A stretch of 64,000 bases of DNA from Stenopsyche tienmushanensis. Taxonomy: Eukaryota > Arthropoda > Insecta > Trichoptera > Stenopsychidae. The position numbers and the translations under genes were made by a program. How positions within the stretch are numbered: the stretch's first letter is position 1; each line of letters begins with the position of its first letter. Positions 46,767 through 60,374 of this stretch are shown here, piece by piece. The notes beneath the pieces were generated by a model. That model was not told where the DNA came from. It worked only from the letters and a program-made list of their open reading frames with translations, and did no database searches. The stretch is taken from the NCBI GenBank assembly GCA_008973525.1, contig WACJ01000515.1, positions 1,674,001 through 1,738,000 of the forward strand, written 5' to 3'.

Positions 46767-49700
46767 GAGGTTAATAACACATTACTTAAATCGATGCCAC
46801 TCATCGAATACAAGAGAAGGTTATCTCTTCTTCGTTGCAATGCAATTTATTTGAGTTTAAATATTTTTTTACAATATGAGACCTTATTTTGCACAACAGG
46901 GTTCTTCAGTCAATGGAAAAAAATATTATTGTAAAATGTTGAAAAACGCAACAAACAAACACCCGTACACAAAGTGTTAAATTGTCGCATCTATTATCGG
47001 ACGTAGGCGATATCCATATGAGTCTTTTTCAGATATTTTAATTATTGATCGCTTCAATGTTTGCTTTTATGCATACTAAACCTGGATCGAATCAGAATCT
47101 AATTTATTTCCCGAATTCGTTTGAATCGGTATAAATGTATATAATATATGCATGTATTATAGAGACGCTATGCGCATGCGCCGCGCAACATTCTATTATA
47201 TGTATATGTATACGTAGCATAGAAGCGACCGCTAGACCAGTAGCTTGCCTATTTTATTGCATATGACACATCACACAGTTTCATATTTTAGATAATTTAA
47301 TGATTTAACATAAAATCAACTTTTCTTAGGAGTTCTACTCCTACCGTCATTTAAGCTAATTGCGAATATCGTAATACGTATTGATGGGTAATGCTTGTTA
47401 TGAGCATGACGTCTGTTTATTCAATGAATGTAATGTATTCCAAAATTGGAAATTCCTTTGAATGAGGATGCTCAAGACGCTGTATGACCACTTCCCTATT
47501 AGACTATTCAATTTCGGATATTATAATTTTTATTTTATGTGGCGATAGACAAATAGTCTGCAGACGAGCGCAGCAGCGTCAGCGAAACACAAGGTCTTTA
47601 CCTCATTACGCGGAAAAACCTGCACAGAGCGTTCACGAAAGCTTCCGTCATTGTTTGCAGATATCATCTTTTCTATTCAATCATTTTGGGAAATCGCTTC
47701 GCATGGATCGAACGATGATTCGGTGGTCTTGAAGGGCATCTGGATAATTTTTGCTTCAAAGTCGAATCGGAAGCTTTGAGCAATCGCACCATTTCTTATC
47801 GTGGAAGGCGAAGGACTCTTTGTGCTTCTTATCTCGCGTTCATAAACAAAGATGTGCTAATTGAGTAAATAGACGATATTTTTCGATCTAATTAAAAATG
47901 TTTGTCTCGATGCATGATGACAAGGAATGTCTAGATTCGATTTAAACTTGTGTTTGCTCATCTTCGATTACGTCGAAGCACAAAAAGAGCGTGTTCAAAC
48001 ATTCGATCATTTGTCAGCGCAACAAATCCGATCCAGATTACTTCATTTTGCTCACTGGGAAGCAATGAAAGAGCTTCCATGCCATGGATGCCATTGTCTT
48101 TTTTTTAGATATGTAAAATAGAAAGGTAATTCTGGTAGATTGTCGTACATCAACAGCCAAATTTTGTGATCAGCCCCGCAAAAAAGAGCTTTGTCGGCAT
48201 CACGTCGACAGTAATGACATGTCAGAACTTCTTGCTTGCTTCATTCGCTTGATATTATCAATTTATAAATCTAGCCTGTGTTGTGGATGTTGGCAATTTT
48301 CTGGCACACGTGGGCGTGCCTAATTCGAATTATAGCAAGCGAATTAAACCGTTTTGGAATGCTATATTTTGTAAATCCCTCAGGTAAAATAGTCGAAATC
48401 GTGTGCAGCCAAGTATAATGGTGTGCGAGTCAACCGAGGATAAGATGGAATCAAACACGCAATATTTTAGATGTAAGAGATCCTCCATCATGCCATGGAT
48501 GCAGATTATAACAAAATCATGTACCAAAATATAAATTATGACCCTGGCGTCAAATCAGGTTATCGCTGTTCGACTTTTACATAACATTTGTACAAGAAAT
48601 TGCATAATTATGATTAAAATGCGAATTAAATATATTAATTAAAATCGATTATTCTTCATCGAATTCTACATCCGTGCCTGAAAAATATTAATTTTAAAAA
48701 GGGTTTTATATACAGAGTTCAAGATTAAAGAAATAAAACTCTAAAGCAATAGGGAAGATGCTTGTATCTTATCTACCAACATAAACGCCTGTTCTCATGT
48801 TTTAATTACCTTGGTTTTCAAAATAACTGAGGAAGAGTTTAAGAAATCTTGTTATGTGAGGCATAAATCACAACGAGAGTAAGATTGTGAAAATGGACCC
48901 GGGGTGATAAGAGCAGACAAGCAAATATAGCATCTATGACTATGAAGATTTTAAATTCGCGCACTACTCATAGGGTTAAGCCGGGTAGACAGACGTTGCG
49001 GAGGGCCTATGAACAATCAGTTTAACACTCTCGTCGCTCACAACATCTCTGTTTCTCTTCGAGCTCAATGTACAAGCGTACTCTTTCTGAATTACTGGAA
49101 TTCGCTCGCAAATACGCGATCATCCTAACATACAGGTTAACTTTGAGAGTTTTTCTTAATAAATAATTAGTATTAAAATTATGGAATGAAATCTTGTGTT
49201 AAATCGCGACCTGCGCGCATCCTTGCATCGATGCGGTCACTCGCCGCTTCGAATTTGGACGAACGTTGCTCTTTAGGCCGCAGAGAAATGTAACGAATCG
49301 ACGTTTAATCGTCGCTAATTTTATGAAAAGCGGCCGAAATACATGCAATAAATTCTGATAACATAAAAAAAATTGTGCAAAGATAAGCACTGATTATTTA
49401 ATGTATTTTTTTATAGCAATCGTTCAAATTCAACCTCGCCGATGATATAATCTTGCGAGCATGTATATCATTCAGTTACCCTTGAATGCTGCAAAAATTA
49501 TGATCAATTTTGAGTTTGAATAATCAAAATCTCCTCCCCGTCCAATCGCAGAGCGATCAATGATCGTTGTTATTGTAATTTTATTAATTAAATCCAAATA
49601 AAATGTAGTTGTTCGATTAAGCGATTAGAGCATAAATCCATTCATACTTAACGACACGTTTATGATGATAGTGAGGCAGCTGTGACTTATTTTTATAGGT

Positions 49701-50335
49701 TTACATAAAAATAGGCGAATTTGAATGTAAACAAGGTGAATTTACATATGATAGCAGTGATACTCAATCTTTTTTTTAATAAGTAAATAGCCTGTAAGTT
49801 GTCTACGTTTTTTGTTGTTTTATATGCTTGAAGGCAGGGCTATCACGCTTATACTTTGTTATTCTTGCTGAAAAATGGCGATGAATCAATTGATGATCAA
49901 TGCTGATACTAAATTAGCTGATATTATCAAATAATATCGACTCATGTTTAGGTATTTTTTAAAGCTTCGCGCATTGAAAGGTTTAAAATTTTATACTGGA
50001 ACGGCGTCGAATATAATTATCAAATGCACACTATACTTATTTATGATTATGCTACTTAGAGATCGTATCCCAATTATGATAATTGTGGCCGAAATAATTT
50101 TTAATTAATTTTTATTAAAATGATTCAAAACAGCGTCAGACTTCAAAACGCACCGGTGCGTCAAGGGCGCGCACAAGCCACGTGTTGGGGTCAAATTTGT
50201 GTTCAACCCTTGTTTTTTTTATTGAATGAAAATAAAATTAATTGCTTCGAGTTCAATAATTGATATTTATGAATCAAAGGGTCAAGTATCAAAATACATC
50301 CGTGTTCTTAAATAATTGAAGATATTCGTGCGATC
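46767..50335. other. Non-coding stretch with a TTAA-element relic
   Basis: At 48961-48978 an ACTACTCATAGGGTTAA string is a right-type end of the TTAA family. At about 49055-49105 a CGAGCTCAATGTACAAGCGT block, then ACTCTTTCTGAATTACTGGA, repeats an interior segment of the same family, so a broken copy lies here. Frames at 47484-47732 and 47927-48121 show no motif. Confidence 0.45.
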
Positions 50336-50374
50336 GGTGACGTCACACTAAAAATGATTAATTGTGACGTCACC
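50336..50374. promoter_or_regulatory. Paired full CRE palindromes in inverted arrangement
   Basis: GGTGACGTCACA (50336-50347) and its exact complement TGTGACGTCACC (50363-50374) surround 15 AT-rich bases. Each contains the full TGACGTCA site bound by CREB/ATF dimers (50338-50345 and 50365-50372), spaced 27 bp centre to centre, near two and a half helical turns. Function as an enhancer is inferred. The site lies just before a CG-richer patch. Confidence 0.5.
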
Positions 50375-52974
50375 GCATGAAAGATTAAGCGCCTGTGACC
50401 AAACGTTGTCGGCAATTTTTGCGGGCCCCACGCAAATGTGTAATTGATTTGCGATTCGTTTAGAATTCGTAACCGATGCAATATCGAGACAGGAAGAAAT
50501 AATCGCGTTAGATTGTACCTATTAAAAAACGGAATGGGATCACGTCGCCTTGCGGTTTTCTAAGGCACACAACAGTCAGGAAGCTGTATAATGATATCCT
50601 CGAATCGATGAAAAGTTGATTTCGATCAGAAGCGATAAACGAAAAGCTTCGATCCCGCGAAGGTCCTCTCGAAGTGGCGTAACCGCATTACGTATTTTCG
50701 AGGGCTAATCCAAATATCACCAGAAAAAAAGGTCTTGAGCTTTATTTAGAATGTTTTTTCAAACAAAAAAAGAGAACGTTGGCATAATGAATCAGATTTT
50801 TTTACATCTTGAGGAAATCCATTTCGACCTGTTCTCAAATTATACGTATCGATCGATATGTAAACGTGCAATCACATCGACTCTGCAAATGGGACTGTCG
50901 GTAATTGTCGCGCAAAAAATTGTGACTTAAGGAAATTAATCGCTCGCTGCATTTTCTAGGACACCCGAAATAAAAAAAAGATAGGCGGTAGATCTGATTA
51001 ATAATCCGAGTACTTTGCAAACTGTCAGATCTGCGTCTGGGCAAGGACTTGCGACGACGTACTTTCAAATCTGTCAAAAATGTGCGTTTACTGCGCAGTC
51101 ATAGTGGATTCCCGCACTAATCCGGGAGGCGGCCAATCTGACCGCGGACAGTTACGCTCGCAGCTCTTGCAATTAAAGCCTAATCAAATATTTATGCGTT
51201 TTTTTCCGATACATTTAATGAATATATAAGCTCGTCACTGGCACGGATCCTACTCGCGGAGTACAAAATAGCCGCGGCCGCGAGTTTGTTGTATACAAAA
51301 TGATTACACAGTCGCACCAATACGCGGCCGCGGAATTTGACAGTCACTACACGCGGATGTAATTACCGAGCAACGCACACACTCCCATTACTTATTGAAT
51401 AATACATCATAGCAACATGGACAGATGAATTTTTTCTCACTCGGACACTGGGTGTGCTCAAAAAACGCCGCTGCAGTTTTATGATTTTTTTGCCGGTAAT
51501 CAATTTGACCCCGTTTTACCGCCTCGAACGCGCACCCCAGCGTAAGGTGGAATGTGTTAGAAGGCGTCGAAGCGGACTTCGGAAGAGGTGTAATGATTTA
51601 TGTGACCTAGTGCTCGCACCATTCGCAATGGGGCTACATTTTAGACGATATCGTGTTTCGGGACGTCTGACAACCCCAATCAAGACCCATAAAAATACCC
51701 ACTCGAACAAAAAAAACATGTTCGCTATCCAACATCTCACACCTCGATATAAAACCCCACATAAATGCAAATATTTATACATGTTTACATAAATAACATT
51801 TAATTAAGTATTAAATTGTCGGTGTTATATCTAAACTTAACTTCTTAATCAATGCTACTAGTCTTTAATGTGGAATGTAATATCAAGTGGACTGTTGGGT
51901 GAGCATATAAAATGAAACTCTGAAGTCATGCTCTGGGCTTGTGATGAATCGCATAAGTAAATAATTTCAACCTATTTGAGGACAGGACTACTAAATTAAT
52001 ATTTTCGGCTATTGTATCTACCCATTACTATGTTAACACCTGCTTGTGGTATTTATTGCTCGTTTATGATTTCGGTCTGCAATCGTAGCAAAAAATAGGC
52101 TATCAAAGTCATATATGACTGATATAAAAGGACCAAGTATTTATGCTAGTTAACATATCGTTTGAAGGACGTTTGATTGGTTCGATGATTTCTAACTTCT
52201 TATTTTATATCGTGTAATGTAATTGTTTGCGGATCAATAGATACGTTAATAAAATACTTTATTTGTCATAGAGTTGGTTCCAATCGGAACTAAGGCAATT
52301 CTATAAAATCATATTTTCTGTTTTATACGATTTGTTGTCGATGTTGTTCAAATTAAAATGTTTCTATTTTTATATATGTCAAAATCGTCCCCAAAGCCTT
52401 TGCAATTTGGTCACCCTCTTTATACATCAATCGCTTCCTTGCAGTGCGATTAAAAATGCGAAGTAGGTACTCAAAACTATCAAATAAGTAAATAATAAAA
52501 AAATGAAGTTATTTCATCACATTTTAGTAGTAATTGATTGACATTTTTGGAAAAATTTAGATTTTTGTTTTAGCATTATTTCGCAATTTTTATTTTGCCT
52601 AAAAATGTTTAATTATTGATATTATCAAATGTGATGTTTATAGTTGATGATCGTTGAAGTATTATAATAGTGTATTGAACATGTTTCGTTAAAAAATAGT
52701 TTCGACCTAAAGTGTATTATGGCATAGTAATATTTGCCTATGCAATTCGCCCTGTATGAATATTGACATATAAGGTTGTCTAAAGTCAATTTAGCTAATA
52801 TTTCCCAGATATAAATGACAATAAAAATTTTATAGCCGACAAAGTGATCGGTAATCATATCGCATTATCATTGAATCAATAAGACTTTTTTCGAACCGTT
52901 CACCAGTAGCTGAATCATTATATTCCAAATAAATCTCAATTTCATTGTAAAAAATAAACGAGTTATGTTCTGTT
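50375..52974. other. CG-richer patch then AT-rich stretch
   Basis: From about 50400 to 51600 CpG density is above that of the flanks. It includes two GCGGCCGC sites (51274-51281 and 51324-51331) exactly 50 bp apart, and a TATATAAG at about 51222. Frames at 51454-51792 and the overlapping minus strand contradict each other. This may be a second regulatory or promoter region. Beyond 51800 it is AT-rich with nothing recognised. Confidence 0.35.
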
Positions 52975-52982
52975 ATGATTTT

Positions 52983-53280
52983 TCAACACGTCGTTAATTT
53001 TTTTCGCATAACATTTCCTGTTTCGTCGTATATTTTAAGTCCCACGAGGTCAGTGGGTAAAATCAGTCCAACTGGACATCTCGGGCCATCTTCGTTCGGC
53101 GGGCGATGCTTTTTTATCACAGAACTATTAATATGGCTAATCTGGTGGCGCAAAAAATATGGGTCACGTTTTTTTCGGCCACCCCGGTGCTGCAACCTGA
53201 CTTCGTCGACGACGATGACCTTCGGGCGCAGGCTTCGCGCGCCTCCGAGATTCTTCGTCCAACTATCGCCGAAAACACAT
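52983..53280 (-). other. Unresolved coding-like patch
   Basis: The minus strand is open from about 53280 to a stop near 52983. It reads LGGARSLRPKVIVVDEVRLQ, then HRGGRKKRDPYFLRHQISHI, and near the end LPTDLVGLKIYDETGNVMRK. The plus strand is also open (52975-53433 and 53106-53312). Composition is CG-richer than the surroundings. There is no ATG at a convincing place, and I recognise no family. It could be an internal exon, a decayed element or chance. Confidence 0.3.
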
Positions 53281-53433
53281 TACAATCTGCTTATACAAAT
53301 TATTTTTCCTGATTACTTTTCGGTCACGGGTCTACCTGTTATTGCGAGATCGAACCAATCTTGCCAATTGCGAAATTGCCATTCGCATTTAATATCATAC
53401 GTACACCTGTTCCGATATGCATTTCGTGATTAA

Positions 53434-56400
53434 TCCTTTAATAAGTAGTTTTAAGAGCGGGCCATAAATATTAGAAGTTGTCTTAACAAATTGAAGATTG
53501 TGCTCCATTTCAGCTCTAGCGTTGATCGATATCGTTCATTAAGCCGCTCGGATAGGCAAATTTTAAAATATAATTATCATTTTTTTCGTCTCTCTAATGG
53601 CAATTATTAATAGAGCCCAAGTACATAAATATTATTTTTTAATGCCGCAATTATCAATCGATAGTTTAAAAAAATGATTATATTAAAATTTGCGCGTCCA
53701 TGTTGACCCAACTTTATGTCAGGTTACGATCATAATCAATGGCTCTCAATTATTTTAGACCGAAACTCCCTTGACGCGAATAAAAATTTGGCCTTACAAT
53801 TTATGAAATGATGATAATAATATAACATCATGTCTATTTTGAATAATTTATTCGGGCATAGCAGGATTACTTGCAATCAAATTTGTTATTTGTTTAACCT
53901 TTGTATACATTTTTTTGGAACAAAGCTATCTAGTTTACTTGATCGACATCAAAGAGTCCGTTTATTAGTTGTTTTGATGGAAGTCTTTGTTAGTTACAAT
54001 GGCGATAACTTCCAATATGACGAAATTTTGGATCAAAAATGACAGCTGTCACTTCAAGATTGTGCTACCGCGTATTACTCCGTTGAAATAATTTGAAAAC
54101 ATCATTTTTTTCACAATGTTCCTTAACCCATTCTATGCTACGCGAACTCTATTATCTGCTCAAGGGCAGGGCTATCGCGTATGCCTCTATATTCTACGAT
54201 GCTTATTATCATCTTTATTTACAAATCGAATTTTAACCACTGCTTTGTACTTTTTGTTGCTCCCCTTTACAATTTTATTCATTAAGTCATAGCTGCTCAG
54301 ATCCTGTCACATAAAATTCGATAATTTCATTCCATCTTTACATTTACATATAAATATGTAAATAAACTTGTGCAGGGTCGCCTATAAGTGAAAATTCCTG
54401 AAAGTGTCCTCAAAGCACAGCAAAGTTATGTTATCATTTCTTCAAAATATGTTTGTTAATTCCATGTATAAACCATATACTACAAATTAGGTTATAAAAG
54501 TGCGTAACTTTTTTTAAAATTTGAAAGCGCATAAACAATATAAAGTTGAATAATCACAATAGCTCTTGAAGCAACAAGTAGTCTTGAAAACAGTGATGAT
54601 TTCGTTACTTTATTTGATTTTTGGCATGCCATAATAAGTGTAGTAATATTTATATCCAGGTTTAGCCTGATTTCCTGGATCTGAAAAGTTTAATACTTAA
54701 GCGATTAATAAAATCGTGCAGCGACGCATATGAGTAACTAAATTTGCAATAAAATTTAAATAATAGATAATTTTCTACCTAGTATTTCTGTTCAAATAAT
54801 CCTATTCTAAGTTAATTACCACATAAAAAATTCTGTCCCTAGAAAAGTCTCCTAATGTGAGAAATCGATCAATTTATACGGTGTGATCATTATTCGCATT
54901 TATACAGAATTAAAAAAAAAAAATCCCGATAAATTCGACAATATTTACCTTCCTTCTCATCTATGATATCTATTGAACTTTTGTAACCGTAATTCTTGAA
55001 AAAGTTGGCTACTGTAAATTTGTTCAATCCACTGTTTGAATTCTGCTTGGCATGTATCGATAAAATGGTTAATTTTTTGGGTGAAAGCAGGAAGAAATAG
55101 TCAGCGTAACGAAAAGACGTTGTAAAAACGATCATTCGGATAGAAATCGGGTAGAATTCCGAACGATCATTACGGGAAAACGATGCACAAAGGAATGATA
55201 AATTCAATATATTTTTGCGTCTTTTTTACATACATTTAATTATTTTTGTAATAGCTTTTTTAAAACGATACTTTTTTCCCTGCAGTTTTTCGATTGTCTA
55301 AAATGCATTTAATCGTTTTTACATAAATTATGTAAATTCGTTGCAATCAATTTAATTTTTTTTAATAGTAAAAATACATTGGGTTATGTTGATTTATTTT
55401 TGTCGTATGTAAATATAATTTGGATGTCACACATGTTGGCGATCCTAGCAATGTTTTCAGCGCCATGTTTGTTTGCATCTCCTCTATAAAGGGTTGATTG
55501 ATTAGTTATTTACGAAATGTCAATTAATTTTTATGAATATAAATATTTATGATGCAATGTTTCGCCTTAAATATTTTTTTAATTATAAAAGTGATTAAAG
55601 TTTCGATTCGTCGATGCGTTTCGCATAACTGTCAACTCTGAAAATTTCATCAGCCGATTCAATCAATTTGTCATTTATACGCCGCCATTGACAAGATCGG
55701 CTCGAATAAGCTACGGCCCAGTCAATGAGAAACGCAATCGAAGAGCTGATTACTTTATTGATCTAGTATTTTGATTCATCGCCGAAGAACGGTTTGCCGG
55801 CGCTACTTTTTTTCTCCCATTTTTAAAATCATTCAGATATCCGATTCGTCACGTCGACCATTGATAAATCAGACGATTTAATCTCCCGACGCGAATGATC
55901 CATAACCGTCGATCCGCGCTGAAACGTCGACGGAAGGCGCTCGTACGCGAAGATGGAAGTCTGCATGACACGTTTTCTCAGAGCGTCGCTGTTAACCTAA
56001 TGATAGGGTAAGTCGTCGGTTGCGGAATTCTTCGCCAGCTAGAGAATTGAAGGTCACCATAATTCGTGCGGTTATTTATTTATTTCGGTAACATTAGTCT
56101 ATGGACCGCAAATAGTCTCCACTAACACATCGGCGAGCGCTGCTTCTTGCTCTTCTCCGCTCGGTTGTCTCGCTCGAATGCATAATCGTCACAACTGCTG
56201 TAGGTTTTGAACCTGTTTCTAGGAACCGCCACAAATCAAATAGGTTCGAATTGCCTCACGGTGACCGAATCGTTCGGTCCACGCCATCCTCCGTGATGAA
56301 TTTCGCATCGGTTTCGTTGTGTTTGCCGACAAGACCTCCCATGGTACTTGCACATGCCCCGCAGATCATTAAATTCTGCGCTGCAACGACTGACTTTTAA

Positions 56401-56820
56401 TTTCATGGTGCCTTAAAGTCTTTTTCTGCCGAAATTTCCTATTTTCATTCCGTCGCCCGAAACGCGTACAACTGTTATTAATCGACTCTTTTAACCGATG
56501 CGAAAGTGTGTTAAAGCGCAAGCCTGCGTTTTGCCTCGGGTATACAAATTACACATCCAGCGCTAGAATTAGAGTAATCGACTACCGGGAGCAATGGCGC
56601 TCGTCAGATTGAAAGATATTGTGTCGAATTATGTAAATTTGCACCTGTTCTTCCTGGGTGGGAAAAAAATGATATCGGATCGATTCCGCATCGGGAAGAT
56701 CGAGCATATTTTCCATAGCGTTAGCATTTATGAATGTTTGATTCTCGCCCGAATGAGAGTGAATCGCATTTCTTGAGCGTTTGCATTGTTTCCGTAAATG
56801 ACGACACTGTATTATCAGAC
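53434..56820. other. AT-rich non-coding stretch
   Basis: A TTAACCCATTC string at 54123, followed by GGGCAGGGCTATCGCG near 54165, shares the latter block with 49833 and, inverted, with about 41812, so a small repeat family is indicated without clear edges. The frames at 53830-54042 and 54890-55207 are unsupported. Confidence 0.4.
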
Positions 56821-56830
56821 ATGAATTTGG

Positions 56831-56876
56831 GCAGCGTTACGGACTGCGAAGCGTGAAGGTCACGGGCTCGAATCCG
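56831..56876 (+). ncRNA. tRNA-like boxes, possible SINE relic
   Basis: GCAGCGTTACGGACTGCG resembles box A, and GGGCTCGAATCC about 20 bases later matches box B of RNA polymerase III promoters. The stems do not form a cloverleaf. It could be the head of a tRNA-derived SINE. Confidence 0.3.
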
Positions 56877-59193
56877 GATACTAATTATCCTTTATCAGAT
56901 TTTTCACGCGCCTCGTCTAGCTTCTGGACTCGGGCATGTAATGCTTCTTTGTGATGGAGCGCGTCACTAAAATGGGTCAGCGTGCTTTTGTCACAGATAC
57001 GTGTTTTTGCGAAGATTGACCCCGATATATGGAAATTCAATGTCATTATCCCAGTGGAGTGTATCCAGTTCGAATAAATTTGAGTAATTTACATCGGAGC
57101 TCGGAACTCGGAATGACCTAGGATGGCTGGACAGATGGAATTGAAAAGATTTACGACTGCGTCTGGATTAGAAATGTTCAGGAACAACAAAGAGAAGTCT
57201 TCATTCGCAGGCGATCATTTGACTATGACGATCTCGTTGCGGTGCAGAATCAAATACGTTTTGGAATGTTGCATCACACGACCAAAATAGGATGATTTTC
57301 GTGTCTTAAAAAATGAATAGTTCATGGTTCTACGAATACCCACTCATCCATCCAAAGCCTAATAAAATATCATTTTTTAATAATTATATTGCATTTTTAT
57401 ATTTGTATATTACATTTAAATATAATATTTAAATGTAACATTTTTTCATATAACCCTCATAAATTCATTAGCACTATTGATTTTAAATTACTCGAGAATT
57501 GAGTATTGGCATTAATGGCGCCCAGGGTTAGCAAACTGCACTCTGTAAATCCAATTTATTATTTATTAATCCTTTCAATGCGCGACGCATTTTTTGATGC
57601 ACATGTTCCATTATTTTTGTTTCGGGCTTATGATTAATTTAAAGGTACTCAATTTCCCTTGAATGATAACAAAAAATCTCTATACTAAACAAGACTCGTC
57701 AATTGATCAATCTAAAATATAAGCGTAAATAATTACACAATGACGATAAAGCTCCATTCGTACCTTTTTGTGTGCATAATTAATTTAATATAAGTATCGT
57801 GTATGCAATCAAAAGGGATGAATACTAAACACCATCCTGAATTCCTTAAATGATACATTTTGTATGTTATTATCATAATGAGTGCATATATTGCTTTAAG
57901 CATGCATTTGTTGTCGTATAGATGTTTTTAAGCAGATATTGTCATTTATGAATTTTAGATCATAAGCGGAAGTTCTGCCCTCGATCTGATAAAAACAAAA
58001 ATAAAATATCAATGCAAAAGTTGGTCATGATGCGAACTTTGATTTTCATTAAAAAATAACATTGATTTTATTCGATTTCCAAATTTAAAAAAATACATTT
58101 TCACTTATCTCAAGTGTCAAAGTTTAATTAACGTATAATTTACGTTTATTGAATCCTAATTAAAATATGACATCCATCGACCAATTACATTGAAAATTAT
58201 GTTTTTCTGGCATTTTTTCAGCGGAAAGATTTTCATCTCTTTTTTGCCCGAACAAAGTCTCTCGTGAGATTTTTTCCTCGCGCATAAAATTTAATTGTGG
58301 CATTAATTTTTATTTGCGTAACAAACCGTCGAAATTATACACACATTTATTGCTTCGATTCCAGAAAAAACGCTATTGAATCGGCATGCTTTTTAATTTG
58401 ATGTAACCATCCGAAAGTGCTGGATGGGAGCCAAGATTCAGGAGGCTGTGATGCTTGGAGGGTCCCAAAAAAATGCTAGGTTTTTATCAATTTTTACTGC
58501 AACGGTCCACAGTTTAATCGATTACAATTAATAAGAATCAATTGGAAAATGATTGCCGCAATAAATATTTCCTGCTTTTTTTGGTTCCTTGGGCCATTTC
58601 GTCGGGAGTGTGTGAACATCGAACCATAGCTTTTTTGTTTTATGTTCTAACAAATTTGGTTAATTGATTGTAAAACATTAGATAATTTAACTAATTTCTT
58701 CCCATCGCTTATTTACCGGCGACTTTATTTAATGGTCGACTTTATGACGTCGATTAGTAATCTTGTGGATAGGATTGGAACTTCTCAATCTGAACTTTAC
58801 ACATTGGACGTTGAAGCGTCCCATAGATTAAGAATACATACTTATTATGCATGCTGATACTTTCAAGTCTTCGGACTTAACACGCTGAACGTTTTATATC
58901 GACATCATTAGTCTTGGTAATTTTTGTGGTTATTCTACAATCATGTGTGTATAGGTTTTAATTTTTATGACCCAAATAAATTGAATAATATTAGTACAGA
59001 CGATGAGAAAGCGTTGGCCATATAAATCTATAGTCTGATCAGCTCTTCATTTCTGAACAACCAGAATTATTAAACCTCATGATATGAATATGTTTTTGAC
59101 AAGATCTTTAAAATCTCTCACTAAAATAGCCTTCAAATAAATCAAAATACAGCATCCAGCAAATTAAGCGATACTAATGTTCCTTATTGTAGG
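56877..59193. other. AT-rich non-coding stretch
   Basis: No gene, RNA or complete repeat was recognised. Confidence 0.5.
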
Positions 59194-59195
59194 TA

Positions 59196-60046
59196 ATTCA
59201 AACCTTAGACCTTTTTTGTGCTATAGATATGTTTCGCGGAAAATCGCACAAAAAAAGCTATGACTTTCACAGAAAAGTGAAGATGCGTTCCACGGATTTT
59301 AAAAACCGCATAACTTTGAAACAGCTATATAAAATATATCTGAAATCGCACAAAAAAAGTTTAAAGCACGTCATGCATCATTGGTAAAGTTTTAAGGAAT
59401 GTCTGACATCTGGCATCTCAAATACCAGACATCCACTAGAGAAATACTAATTATTTTAATTTAAAATTAAATTACAAACTATCATTTAATGTCACAGTTT
59501 TAATTATTTTTAAATAGTTAAAAAATAAATTTTGACATAAATCTAGTAGGAATAATAGAGGGTTATATAGAAAAGATTTGTACCCAGTTTGAAGTTAATT
59601 AATTAGTTAAAACTTGAGGTATGATGTCAACCGTGTTGAAAAAAGTGGTTTCGAGAAAAATGCGTTAAAAGATTTCATCATGGTAGGACCGGCCAAGTTG
59701 CCGCGTCACTAAAATAGCTATAACTCCGTAAGTAGTTGGAATTTTGGAAATTCCTTCGGAGAATATATTTTTAAAAGTCGAAACATTGGAACAATGCAAA
59801 AAAAAACGAAATCAATTTTTTCAAAATTCTAAACCAGAATAGAAGGCGTGGTCGTATTCAGCGAAAGCAGATGCAATATGATTTACACAGTCCCAAATTA
59901 TAATTTTTTTCCATAATTCGGTTAGTGTTGATGATTTTTTTTCCTATTTTATCCAAAATATCTCAAAACGTACTCTTTATGAAATTAAAAAATTGCTTGG
60001 AAAAAAACCGCATAACTTCGAAATCGCACAAAAAGGGATTTGAGTG
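59196..60046 (+). mobile_element. TA-flanked hairpin-rich non-autonomous element, copy C
   Basis: It starts ATTCAAACC after TA (59194-59195) and ends GGATTTGAGTG before TA (60047-60048). It shares GTGAAGATGCGTTCCACGGA, AACAGCTATATAAAATATAT, TTGACATAAATCTAGTAGGA, GGTAGGACCGGCCAAGTTGC and CGCATAACTTCGAAATCGCA with copies A and/or B. Relative to B it keeps a GTTGACATCAT-type middle block also present in copy A. A short inverted insert, ATGTCTGACATCTGG...CCAGACATCC, lies near 59399-59432. There is no transposase. Confidence 0.75.
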
Positions 60047-60169
60047 TACATACAATTTATTGCATATTAAAAATTTCCCGATAACAATATTCATAATATA
60101 TCAATCATTCAAATAAAAAAAATAAAAATTAAGTATTTTGTATGTATTGTATGTATTTTTACATTTTAA

Positions 60170-60374
60170 CACTATCGTGGCCGCATGAAAAAAATTAAAG
60201 GATCAGACCATTGAACGTATTAATTCAAATAGATGTAGCATCAACTGTTTCAGATATACAAATTCATTCATCGTATTTATTGATACTGCTGTATATGATG
60301 CATATGTGGCATCATGCGGCCTGCATGATCGAACCCGTGATGATGCAGCATATGCATCACCGGCCACGAAAGTG
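60170..60374. mobile_element. 205-bp TTAA-flanked MITE with intact ends
   Basis: TTAA at 60166-60169 and 60375-60378 flank inverted ends CACTATCGTGGCCG and CGGCCACGAAAGTG, which differ at one position in 14. The interior contains GATGATGCAGCATATGCATC and other small palindromes. The related copy at 4.0 kb is internally deleted. Clean target duplication and near-perfect ends suggest fairly recent movement. piggyBac-type mobilisation is inferred from TTAA. Confidence 0.85.
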
